Assembly: GCA_030447945.1 (NCBI GenBank)
Contig: JAUJNV010000006.1
Coordinates: 25,215 to 32,149 of the forward strand
Origin: Fimbriimonas sp.
Lineage (GTDB): Bacteria; Armatimonadota; Fimbriimonadia; Fimbriimonadales; Fimbriimonadaceae
Direction of reading: 5' to 3'
DNA: 6,935 nt
Shown piece after piece: positions 1 to 6,257 of the stretch (position 1 is its first letter; every line of letters starts with the position of its first letter). The notes beneath the pieces were generated by a model that saw only the letters and a list, made by a program, of their open reading frames with translations, was not told the origin of the DNA and made no database searches. Both the position numbers and the translations under genes were made by a program.

Positions 1-36
1 CCCCTGGTATCCTCCCATCTGCGAGCGCCTCCAACG

Positions 37-2289
37 ATGACCTCTCGGACGATTCTTAGCGCGGCCCTCGGCCTTCTCCTGGCGGGAGCCTACTCCCAAT
101 CCCCCCTGACGACCCGCTGGACGAAGGACGTCTCCCCGACGAGCCCGTTGCCGGAGTACCCGCGGCCTCAGATGACCCGGAAGGACTGGGTGAGCCTAAA
201 CGGGCCTTGGGACTTCGCGATCGTTTCGCGAGGCACGGAAACGCCCGACTACAAAGCGAAGATCCTCGTCCCCTTCCCGGTCGAGTCCACCCTCTCCGGT
301 ATCGCCAAGCGGGTCGAGCCGACCGACCGCCTCTGGTACCGACGCACCGTGCCGATCCCCCTGGCGTGGCAGAAGCAAAGGGTGCTGCTCCACTTCGGCG
401 CGGTGGATCACCACGCGCGGGTGTTGGTAAACGGCAAGCCAGTGGGCGAGCACCGGGGCGGCTATGATCCTTTCACCCTCGACGTCACAAGCTTCGTTCA
501 CCCTGGCGAGAACGCGGAGATCGTCGTCGTAGTCGCGGACCCGACGGACGAGGGGCTGCAGCCGCGCGGCAAGCAGGTTCTGAAGCCCTCCGGGATCTTC
601 TACACCCCCAGCAGCGGGATCTGGCAAACGGTCTGGCTGGAGCCGGTCCCCCCGAAGAGCATCGCCTCGCTCCGCATCATCCCCGACATCGATAAGCGCG
701 AGGTCCGCGTGGCGATCGAGCAGCGAGGCGAGGGGCGCGCGCGTCTCTGGGCCGAGGTCCTAGACGAAACTGGACGCGTCGCCCGAAGGGCAGGACCCGC
801 CCGGGCGGAGCTCGTGCTGAAGCTCCCCAACATGCGGCTGTGGTCGCCTCAAGATGCCCACATCTACCGCCTGCGCGTAGGGCTCACCGAGAAGGACGGC
901 AAGTCCGTCGATCAGGTCGACAGCTACTTCGGGATGCGCAAGATCTCCGTGGGGCGGGACAAGAACGGACTGACGAGGATCCTCCTGAACAACCAGCCCC
1001 TCTTCATGGCCGGCGTGCTCGACCAGGGGTTCTGGCCGGACGGGCTCTACACGGCGCCGACCGACGAAGCTCTTCGCTTCGACCTGGAGACGATCAAGCG
1101 GCTGGGGTTCAACACCGTACGCAAGCACGTGAAGGTCGAGCCCGACCGCTGGTACTTCTGGGCCGACAAGATGGGCCTGCTCGTTTGGCAGGATATGCCG
1201 AGCGGGGACAAGGCCATCGGCCCCCGGGACTCGGACCTCCGCCGCTCCGCCCCCTCCGCCCTCCAGTTCGAGACGGAGCTGCGGGCGATCCTCACCGCCC
1301 TGCGCAACCACCCCTCCATCGTGATGTGGGTCCCGTTCAACGAAGGTTGGGGGCAGTACGACACGGCTCGTATTACCGCCCTGATCAAAATGCGCGACCC
1401 GTTCCGCTTGGTCAACGCCACCAGCGGCTGGTCGGATCGGAGCGTGGGCGACTTGATCGACTGGCACGCCTATCCCGGCCCCGCCTCCCCCCGTCCCGAG
1501 CACACACGCGCGGCGGTTCTGGGCGAATTCGGCGGCCTGGGCCTGCCCGTCGCGGGGCACACCTGGGCGCAGGGCGGCTGGGGATATCGCTCCTACAAGA
1601 CGCCGGCGGAGCTGACGGACGCGCTCGTGAGCTCCCTCCGGGCGACACGCGCCCTGGTCGGGACGCCCGGCCTCTCGGGAGCGATCTATACCCAGGCCAC
1701 CGACGTGGAGTCGGAGATCAACGGACTACTGACCTACGACCGCCAAGTCCTCAAGGTGGACGAGGCCCGCGTGCGCGACGCGGTCCGGCCCCTCTACGGA
1801 ACGCCCCCCACCGTTCGATCCCTGGTTCCGACGGCCGAGCTGCGGCGCACCGAGTGGCGCTACGTCACAGAAAAGCCGGGCGAGGACTGGGCCTCGCCCG
1901 CTCTCCGCGATCTGACTTGGCGCACGGGCGCCGGGGGCTTCGGCACCGTGAGCCCGGCCCACCCGTCGGTGCGAACGCCTTGGAACACCGCCGACCTCTG
2001 GCTGCGCCGCAACATCGAGTTCGGCCCAGGCGCGATCCAAGGCGAGGTGATGCTGCGGGTCCTCCACAGCGGGCCCGCCGACGTGTACTTCGACGGCAAG
2101 CCGATCGCCAAGCTGGAGGGCAGGTCCGGCGGCTACACCCTGATCCCCCTCGCCCGGCGCGCCCTTACGGCGGTTCAAACGGGCCGCCACGTCCTCGCCG
2201 TCCATTGCCACCAGCCGACGCCCGCCGGGACGCCGTCGGAGCGGTACTTCGACATCGGCTTGATGGACGTGGTGGGGGGCGGGCTGTAG
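37..2289 (+). CDS. Secreted glycoside hydrolase family 2 protein (beta-galactosidase/beta-glucuronidase-like)
   Basis: The 750-residue protein has a hydrophobic N-terminal signal peptide (about residues 1-20), so it probably acts outside the cytoplasm. Domains follow the GH2 order: a jelly-roll sugar-binding domain (about 45-203, with RKDWVSLNGPWDF and SSGIWQTVWLEP), an immunoglobulin-like sandwich (about 205-305), and a TIM barrel (about 310-590). The barrel carries the family acid/base in WVPFNEGW (N435-E436), and the likely nucleophile is E497 in LGEFGG. Residues about 600-750 form an extra beta-rich domain (LWLRRNIEF, DVYFDGKPI) resembling a second carbohydrate-binding jelly roll. GH2 enzymes are retaining exo-glycosidases; the exact sugar (galactoside, glucuronide, mannoside) cannot be read from sequence alone. 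The ATG at 37 is chosen because the signal peptide starts there. No clear Shine-Dalgarno precedes it. The gene converges on the S41 peptidase gene, and its stop codon lies in the intergenic heptamer repeat. Confidence 0.93.
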   Translation: MTSRTILSAALGLLLAGAYSQSPLTTRWTKDVSPTSPLPEYPRPQMTRKDWVSLNGPWDFAIVSRGTETPDYKAKILVPFPVESTLSGIAKRVEPTDRLWYRRTVPIPLAWQKQRVLLHFGAVDHHARVLVNGKPVGEHRGGYDPFTLDVTSFVHPGENAEIVVVVADPTDEGLQPRGKQVLKPSGIFYTPSSGIWQTVWLEPVPPKSIASLRIIPDIDKREVRVAIEQRGEGRARLWAEVLDETGRVARRAGPARAELVLKLPNMRLWSPQDAHIYRLRVGLTEKDGKSVDQVDSYFGMRKISVGRDKNGLTRILLNNQPLFMAGVLDQGFWPDGLYTAPTDEALRFDLETIKRLGFNTVRKHVKVEPDRWYFWADKMGLLVWQDMPSGDKAIGPRDSDLRRSAPSALQFETELRAILTALRNHPSIVMWVPFNEGWGQYDTARITALIKMRDPFRLVNATSGWSDRSVGDLIDWHAYPGPASPRPEHTRAAVLGEFGGLGLPVAGHTWAQGGWGYRSYKTPAELTDALVSSLRATRALVGTPGLSGAIYTQATDVESEINGLLTYDRQVLKVDEARVRDAVRPLYGTPPTVRSLVPTAELRRTEWRYVTEKPGEDWASPALRDLTWRTGAGGFGTVSPAHPSVRTPWNTADLWLRRNIEFGPGAIQGEVMLRVLHSGPADVYFDGKPIAKLEGRSGGYTLIPLARRALTAVQTGRHVLAVHCHQPTPAGTPSERYFDIGLMDVVGGGL

Positions 2290-2340
2290 CTTGTAGTTAG
2301 TAGCTTGTAGACTTGAGGACAAGCTACAAACTACAGCCCC
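2286..2340. terminator. Bidirectional terminator-like hairpin made of inverted heptamer repeats
   Basis: The left arm reads as GTAGCTT (2286-2292), GTAGTTA (2293-2299), GTAGCTT (2300-2306) and GTAG. The right arm is the reverse complement of GTAGTTT-GTAGCTT. Bases 2293-2307 pair with 2320-2334 at 14 of 15 positions around a 12-nt loop. The hairpin lies between two convergent genes, and the stop codons of both fall inside it (2287-2289 on plus, 2331-2333 on minus). Both coding ends share the string GGGCTGTAG, so the symmetry runs into the coding sequences. There is no strong T-run on either side, so its role as an intrinsic terminator is inferred from position and stem strength. Confidence 0.6.
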
Positions 2341-3389
2341 GCCTTTTCCGCCGCTTTGAGCACCTGTTCCAGTCTCTTCTTGTCCTCCTCCGTCGTGGCC
2401 TTTTCGAGGAGGCGCTTGAGAGCGAGGATGTGGGCGGTCTTGAGGGCGTCGGCGGCGGGGACGGCGACATCCGGTTGGACGCCCGTACCTTCCCAGTTCG
2501 TCTTCGTGATCGGGTTGATCGCGCGGCCCGACGGTATGAACGCGGCGAAGTGGTCGTTCAGGCGGACAGTCCCGCCGGGGTTCGCGCCGCCCCAGGTGGA
2601 CTCGCCGATCAGGGTCGCGCGCTTGAGGTTCTTCAGGTTGTACGCGAACTCCTCCGCGCCCGAGCCCGTTTTCTTGCTCGTCAGCACGTAGACGTCCCGG
2701 TTGAGGTACCGCTTGCCCGCGACCTTGCGGAGGGTCCAGTATTGCTCTGTCCGGTTGTCCGGGCGGCTGTAGATGTCGTTCAGATGGACCGGCTGGTCAC
2801 CGAAAAGGTAGCTGCAGATCAAGCGCACGGTCGCCGGCTGGCCGCCGCCGTTCTGACGGATGTCGAAGATGAGAGCGTCCGTGTCCGCCACGAAGTCCAT
2901 CGCCGCGCGCACGGGTCCCTCGGCGGCCTCCGGTGAAGCGAAGCCGTTGAACTTGATGTAGCCGACGTTGCCAATGAGCCGCTCGACTCGCTCGAAGCCC
3001 GCGTTGATGAGCTTCACCCACCGCTTTTCTTTCGCGATCTCCACCGGGCTCGGACGGTCGGCCTGACTCCGCACGGGCAGCGGCTTCTCGCTGTACTGGA
3101 CGCCGAGATGGGCATCCTGGCAGACGGCGCGAAGGTGCTCGGTGAGCAGTTCAGCGAACTCCTGTCCGTCCTTGACGTTCGCGTAGTCGCCCTTTTGCGC
3201 GCGGCCCCGGATCGCCAGCTCGGCCTCGGCAGCCTTGTCGGGAAAGACGTACTCCTTCCGCATCGCGGCAAAGAGGGCGTCGATCGTCTGGGCCTTCGTT
3301 TCGGTGGTGACCTCGCCTGCTACCGCGCAAGAGGCGGTCAGGAGGGCGAGGGCGCGGCGCGCGAGCGCCCGCGGGTGGGGGTGCTTCAT
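2331..3389 (-). CDS. Exported S41 family peptidase (IRBP/tail-specific protease-like)
   Basis: This 352-residue protein starts with a basic stretch and a short hydrophobic core (about 1-24) ending in AVA-GE, a plausible signal peptidase I site. An N-terminal helical domain (about 30-100) precedes the S41 core. By family alignment the likely nucleophile is S243 in TGSGAEEF, with H94 (DAHLG) and E263 (GESTWGG) as candidate partners. LIFDIRQNGGG (173-183) is the hallmark S41 strand-loop, and GTGVQPDV (301-308) is the usual C-terminal core motif. No PDZ domain is evident, which fits the retinoid-binding-protein-like branch rather than CtpA/Prc. The C-terminus (about 325-350) is a charged, likely helical tail. 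The gene starts 4 nt after the TetR stop codon, with AGGAG (minus-strand reading of 3401-3405) 11 nt before the ATG inside the TetR 3' end, so the two are probably co-transcribed. Substrate unknown. Confidence 0.92.
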   Translation of the reverse strand: MKHPHPRALARRALALLTASCAVAGEVTTETKAQTIDALFAAMRKEYVFPDKAAEAELAIRGRAQKGDYANVKDGQEFAELLTEHLRAVCQDAHLGVQYSEKPLPVRSQADRPSPVEIAKEKRWVKLINAGFERVERLIGNVGYIKFNGFASPEAAEGPVRAAMDFVADTDALIFDIRQNGGGQPATVRLICSYLFGDQPVHLNDIYSRPDNRTEQYWTLRKVAGKRYLNRDVYVLTSKKTGSGAEEFAYNLKNLKRATLIGESTWGGANPGGTVRLNDHFAAFIPSGRAINPITKTNWEGTGVQPDVAVPAADALKTAHILALKRLLEKATTEEDKKRLEQVLKAAEKAGL

Positions 3390-3393
3390 CTAT

Positions 3394-4002
3394 TTAAGTT
3401 CTCCTGTTGTCAAGCCCGCGAATTAGGAGCGCCACCATCCTGGACAGCCGCTCCCGGATCTTCTTGGGACGCCCGAGCTCGCGGACGCTCAGGCTGTACG
3501 GTAGGAAGGCGTTGGTCGCGTGAAGCAGCGCGGTCGCCGTCGACTCCGCATCGTCCACGGCGAACTGCCCGAGCTCGTCGCCCTCGCGCAGGACGCGGGC
3601 GATCAGCGCGGACTCCTTGTCGAACGTCTCGCGGCGCCGGGCCATGTCGGCGGGGCGCACGACTTCGAAGAGTTCGTCGAGGCTGTGGTGGTAGTCCTGA
3701 ACCGCGAGCACGCGGGCCATAACGCGGCGCTCGAGCATGCGGCGCAGCCTTCCGGCCACCTCGCCGGACTCGGAAGCGATCTCCTCCATCTCCCTCCGGG
3801 CGGCCTCCACCACACGGCCGATGGACGAAAGCCCGACTTCCTCCTTGCTGCGGAAGTAGACGTAGATGGTCCGCTTGCTCACCCCGGCCTCGCGGGCGAG
3901 GTCGTCCATCGTCATCTTGCGAAAGCCGTAGCGCCCCATGATCCGGTCGCAAGCGTCCAAGATCGCTTCGCAGGTATCGGGGCGGGCGAGTGCAAATGCC
4001 AT
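3394..4002 (-). CDS. TetR/AcrR family transcriptional regulator
   Basis: A 202-residue protein with a typical TetR N-terminal DNA-binding domain. A first helix (CEAILDACDRIMGRYGF) is followed by the helix-turn-helix MTMDDLAREAGVSKRTIYVYF (about residues 30-50) and the usual RSKEEV continuation. The remaining, mostly helical part (about 55-202) is the variable ligand-binding and dimer domain, so the inducer cannot be predicted. The ATG at 4002 is preferred over an in-frame GTG at 4020 because AGGA (minus-strand reading of 4008-4011) sits 5 nt before it. The GTG start would add six residues. The gene is the first of a minus-strand unit with the S41 peptidase and is divergent from the FAH-family gene. 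Autoregulation is likely, as is usual for TetR proteins; control of the peptidase follows from co-transcription, and control of the divergent gene is possible. Confidence 0.93.
   Translation of the reverse strand: MAFALARPDTCEAILDACDRIMGRYGFRKMTMDDLAREAGVSKRTIYVYFRSKEEVGLSSIGRVVEAARREMEEIASESGEVAGRLRRMLERRVMARVLAVQDYHHSLDELFEVVRPADMARRRETFDKESALIARVLREGDELGQFAVDDAESTATALLHATNAFLPYSLSVRELGRPKKIRERLSRMVALLIRGLDNRRT
3401..3405 (-). promoter_or_regulatory. Shine-Dalgarno AGGAG for the S41 peptidase gene
   Basis: AGGAG on the minus strand lies 11 nt upstream of the peptidase ATG (3387-3389). It overlaps the last codons of the TetR gene, supporting both the chosen start and coupled expression of the two genes. 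Confidence 0.6.
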
Positions 4003-4007
4003 CGTCT

Positions 4008-4011
4008 TCCT
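4008..4011 (-). promoter_or_regulatory. Shine-Dalgarno AGGA deciding the TetR start
   Basis: AGGA on the minus strand, followed by AG, lies 5 nt before the ATG at 4002-4000. It falls within what would be coding sequence if the upstream GTG at 4020 were used, so it argues for the shorter protein. Confidence 0.5.
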
Positions 4012-4022
4012 GATCCACACGA

Positions 4023-4048
4023 TTGCACAGTTTAGGTTTATCGTGCAA
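4023..4048. promoter_or_regulatory. Candidate TetR operator: TTGCAC-N14-GTGCAA
   Basis: TTGCAC (4023-4028) and GTGCAA (4043-4048) form an inverted pair with 20-bp centre spacing, just upstream of the TetR start in the divergent region. Two more copies of the same hexamer flank it: GTGCAA at 3990-3995, inside the TetR 5' end, and TTGCAC at 4085-4090. The orientations alternate. TetR regulators commonly bind palindromes next to their own gene, so this is a reasonable autoregulatory operator. The half-sites are short and no clean -35/-10 pair was recognised. Confidence 0.35.
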
Positions 4049-4111
4049 GTACCAGTAGGGCTTATGGCTGCCTATGGGGTGGTTTTGCACCGCCGGGGAG
4101 TTCGTTCATTC

Positions 4112-4205
4112 CGTAGGTGCGACATCCTGTCGCGCATCGGGCAAAGCCCGATCTTTTTCAATAGCCTCGGAGCGGCGGAGTGCCCAACAGGATGTCGCAC
4201 CTACG
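4112..4205. repeat. 94-bp REP/MITE-like element with perfect 19-bp terminal inverted repeats
   Basis: Bases 4112-4130 and 4187-4205 are exact reverse complements over 19 bp (core GTAGGTGCGACATCCTGT). They enclose 56 bp that hold a second hairpin at 4136-4152. No target-site duplication is visible at the ends, and there is no coding capacity. It resembles short dispersed palindromic elements (REP or MITE type) but only one copy is in the window, so dispersal is not shown. It separates the divergent promoter region from the FAH-family start codon. Confidence 0.65.
4136..4158 (+). terminator. Intrinsic terminator-like hairpin upstream of the FAH-family gene
   Basis: ATCGGGC (4136-4142) and GCCCGAT (4146-4152) form a 7-bp perfect stem with an AAA loop, followed by C and five T residues (4154-4158). 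In plus-strand RNA this is a compact rho-independent terminator shape. No plus-strand gene ends here; the next coding start is at 4240. It could insulate the downstream gene, or attenuate it if its promoter lies upstream. The function is inferred. Confidence 0.45.
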
Positions 4206-4239
4206 AGAGGGAGGGATAGCGGCTAAGCTTTCCTACAGC

Positions 4240-5049
4240 ATGAAGATCGTTCGCTACCTAGACGGCGGCGGCCGCGAGCGTTACGGGGCGCTGAACGCCG
4301 ACGGCTCCGTGGTCCTTTGCGAAAGCGACCCGTTCCAAGGGCTGCAATCGACCGGAGAGGCCGCCGAGGTTCAGAAGCTCCTCGCGCCCATCGAGCCGAC
4401 GCAGATCCTGTGCATCGGCCTGAACTACCGCAGGCATGCGGAGGAGACGGGGGCGAAGCTTCCCGAGTGGCCCGTGCTATTTGTAAAGGGCCTAAACGCG
4501 GTCCAGCACGCGAACGACCCGATCCAGATCCCCACGCACCTGCCGAGCGCGGAGGTGGACTACGAGGCGGAACTGGCGGTGGTGATCGGAGAGCGGTGCA
4601 AGAACGTGAGCCGCGACGATGCTTTGGACTACGTCCTCGGCTACACCTGTGCGAACGACGTGAGCGCGCGGGATTGGCAGAAGCGGAAAGGGGGAGGCCA
4701 GTGGTGCCGAGGCAAGATTTTCGCCACCTTCTGCCCCTTGGGGCCGTATCTGGTCACGCGGGACGAGATCCCGAACCCGAATGCGCTGCGCATTCGCGCC
4801 ACCGTCAACGGCGAGGTTCGCCAGGACGCGAACACAGACGACATGATCTTCGATGTTGCCGCCCTCATCGAGTTTCTCAGCGGCAGCACCACGCTGCTTC
4901 CCGGCACCGTCATCCTGACGGGAACGCCGAGCGGCGTCGGCATGGCGATGGACCCGCCTCGGTGGCTCGCCCCGGGCGACGAGGTAACGGTGGAGATCGA
5001 GGGGATCGGCACTCTCACGAACCGGGTGGAGGCCGAGCCGCTCCCGTAG
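4240..5049 (+). CDS. Fumarylacetoacetate hydrolase (FAH) superfamily protein
   Basis: A 269-residue, presumably cytoplasmic enzyme of the FAH superfamily, whose members cleave or hydrolyse keto and diketo acids with a divalent metal. The short variable N-terminal region (1-55) is followed by the catalytic fold: [13 protein letters not shown] (57-69), [12 protein letters not shown] (106-117) with metal ligands E109 and E111, and the third ligand D140 in CANDVSARD. Later come [10 protein letters not shown] and the C-terminal [11 protein letters not shown] (224-234). The usual GK-x-FD-x-F-x-PLGP motif here has alanine instead of aspartate ([13 protein letters not shown]162). The ATG at 4240 is chosen because [10 protein letters not shown] is the normal family N-terminus; an in-frame GTG at 4180 lies inside the inverted-repeat element. 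The SMP-30 gene follows 184 bp downstream on the same strand, compatible with sugar-acid degradation, for example as a diketo-3-deoxy-fuconate or -rhamnonate hydrolase. The substrate is uncertain. Confidence 0.92.
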   Translation: MKIVRYLDGGGRERYGALNADGSVVLCESDPFQGLQSTGEAAEVQKLLAPIEPTQILCIGLNYRRHAEETGAKLPEWPVLFVKGLNAVQHANDPIQIPTHLPSAEVDYEAELAVVIGERCKNVSRDDALDYVLGYTCANDVSARDWQKRKGGGQWCRGKIFATFCPLGPYLVTRDEIPNPNALRIRATVNGEVRQDANTDDMIFDVAALIEFLSGSTTLLPGTVILTGTPSGVGMAMDPPRWLAPGDEVTVEIEGIGTLTNRVEAEPLP

Positions 5050-5141
5050 GAAAGGGCTGGGTCTGCTCTACTCTTGTCGTGCTCCGGCAGGCGCATGGGC
5101 TTCGACCTGAAGGCTCCAGACACTCAATAGTGAACACCCTT

Positions 5142-5200
5142 CCGGATCTCCGCCCCCTGCCCCCTCCTCAAAGACGAGCCACTTTGAGGAGGAGGTCCAG
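5142..5200 (+). repeat. 59-bp palindromic repeat, copy 1
   Basis: This copy matches the reverse complement of 6097-6155 at 56 of 59 positions. Within it CCTCCTCAAAG (5163-5173) and CTTTGAGGAGG (5182-5192) form an 11-bp perfect stem with an 8-nt loop. It lies in the gap between the FAH-family and SMP-30 genes and ends 33 bp before the SMP-30 start. It may act as an RNA hairpin separating expression of the two genes. The rest of the gap (5050-5141 and 5201-5233) shows no gene and no clear promoter. Confidence 0.8.
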
Positions 5201-5233
5201 AACCCTCATGCAGATAAGCTCTGAGATGACGAG

Positions 5234-6169
5234 ATGAGAATCCCTGAACCCATTGCCGACTACGCCTGTGAGACGGGCGAAGGCCCCCTCTGGCACCCCG
5301 ATGAAGGGTGCGTCTACTGGTCGGACATTCCCCAGGGGCGTCTCTTCCGCTACGACCCGGTCACAGGGCGCCACCAGCAGGTGTACGCAGGGCGGCCGGT
5401 CGGCGGGTCGACGCTTCAGGCCGATGGCTCCCTGCTGCTTTTTCGCGACCGTGGCAATGTCGTGCGCTGGCAGGAGGGGGAGGAGGCCACGGTGATCGAG
5501 GAGATCCCCGACGACCGGGGGACGCGCTTCAACGACGTCATCGCCGATCCGGACGGCCGCGTCTTCTGCGGCACGATGCCCACCGCCGACCGCCCCGGCC
5601 GCCTCTACCGGCTCGACCCCGACGGCTCGCTCCACCTCATCCTCAGCGGGCTCGGCGTCTCGAACGGCATGGGCTTCACGCCGAACGGGCGCGGCATGTA
5701 CCACACGGACACCTCCGCCCGCGAGATCAGCCTCTTCGACTACGACCGCGCCACCGGAGAGCTCTCGAACCGCCGCCTCTTCGTCCGAGTTCGCCCCGGC
5801 GAAGGCGGGCCGGACGGAATGACGGTCGACGCCGAGGGCTACGTCTGGTCCGCGCGCTGGGACGGGAGCCGCCTCGTCCGCTACGACCCTGACGGGCGGG
5901 AGGTGCAGCGCGTCGACTTCCCCGTCCTCAAGGTCTCCAGCCTCACGTTTGGCGGCCCTACCTTCGCAGTCGCCTACGTCACCACGGCGGGCGGAACGCA
6001 GAAGGAGAAGGACGGCGAGCACGCGGGGGCGCTGTTCCGTGCCGAACTGGGCGTGCGAGGCGTCCCGGAGTTCCGTTCGAAAACAAGGCAAGAGCTCCGG
6101 ACCCCCTCCTCAAAGTGGCTCGTCTTTGAGGAGGGGGCAGGGGGTGGAGATCCGGAAAGTGATGAGTGA
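5234..6169 (+). CDS. SMP-30/gluconolactonase/LRE family protein (sugar lactonase)
   Basis: A 311-residue six-bladed beta-propeller of the SMP-30 (regucalcin/gluconolactonase) family, which hydrolyses sugar lactones to sugar acids. Expected metal ligands are E16 (TGEGPLW), N144 (VSNGMGF) and D194 (GGPDGMTVD). R98 and N100 of TRFNDVIADPDGRVFCGTM match the substrate-side residues of regucalcin, and FGGP...AYVTTAGG (239-254) is the typical last-blade motif. There is no signal peptide, so it is probably cytoplasmic. The domain seems complete by about residue 280. Residues 288 to about 308 are encoded by a copy of the 59-bp repeat, and the last residues and stop codon come from the following heptamer array, so the tail is probably dispensable. 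The ATG at 5234 starts at the expected family position but lacks a convincing Shine-Dalgarno. Together with the upstream FAH-family gene it suggests oxidative sugar catabolism. Confidence 0.93.
   Translation: MRIPEPIADYACETGEGPLWHPDEGCVYWSDIPQGRLFRYDPVTGRHQQVYAGRPVGGSTLQADGSLLLFRDRGNVVRWQEGEEATVIEEIPDDRGTRFNDVIADPDGRVFCGTMPTADRPGRLYRLDPDGSLHLILSGLGVSNGMGFTPNGRGMYHTDTSAREISLFDYDRATGELSNRRLFVRVRPGEGGPDGMTVDAEGYVWSARWDGSRLVRYDPDGREVQRVDFPVLKVSSLTFGGPTFAVAYVTTAGGTQKEKDGEHAGALFRAELGVRGVPEFRSKTRQELRTPSSKWLVFEEGAGGGDPESDE
6097..6155 (-). repeat. 59-bp palindromic repeat, copy 2 (inverted, inside coding sequence)
   Basis: This is the reverse-complement copy of the repeat at 5142-5200, with three mismatches. 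Here the stem is longer: 6102-6115 pairs perfectly with 6124-6137 over 14 bp, around an 8-nt loop. It overlaps the 3' end of the SMP-30 gene and is read in frame as its C-terminal tail. The better stem makes this the more intact copy. Confidence 0.8.
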
Positions 6170-6241
6170 TGAGTGATGGCTGAGACCGAAGACGTCTGCC
6201 TCGGTCTCCACACCTATCACCCATCACCCATCAGCAATCAC
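6159..6241. terminator. Inverted heptamer array with nested hairpin between convergent genes
   Basis: The left arm has GTGATGA, GTGATGA, GTGATGG (6159-6179). The right arm has CTATCAC, CCATCAC, CCATCAG, CAATCAC (6214-6241), which on the minus strand read as four GTGAT-type heptamers. Between them GAGACCGA (6182-6189) pairs perfectly with TCGGTCTC (6201-6208). The whole can fold as a long imperfect stem, with the heptamers pairing in register. It fills the space between the convergent SMP-30 and subtilase genes, supplies the SMP-30 stop codon (6167-6169), and probably ends transcription from both sides. No T-run is present. Confidence 0.55.
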
Positions 6242-6257
6242 CCTCCGGGTCTCCGCG

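Noticed and set aside
840..2300. Long plus-strand open frame (486 codons) overlapping the GH2 gene
   Set aside because: It is a high-GC shadow frame: Arg/Pro/Gly-rich, without recognisable domains, and fully covered by a gene with clear GH2 motifs.
3318..3389. Lipoprotein signal on the S41 peptidase (cysteine at residue 21)
   Set aside because: The sequence LTASC has threonine at the -3 position, where lipoboxes need Leu or a similar residue, while AVA-GE just after fits signal peptidase I.
4112..4205. Insertion sequence
   Set aside because: It is only 94 bp, has no transposase and no visible target-site duplication; a non-autonomous palindromic element is the most that can be claimed.
4180..4239. 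Upstream GTG start adding 20 residues to the FAH-family protein
   Set aside because: The extension is encoded largely by the right arm of the 19-bp inverted repeat and does not resemble the family; [10 protein letters not shown] from 4240 does.
5168..6091. Minus-strand open frame (307 codons) opposite the SMP-30 gene
   Set aside because: Its Val/Ala/Glu-rich composition is typical of antisense shadow frames, and the plus-strand frame has all expected SMP-30 motifs.
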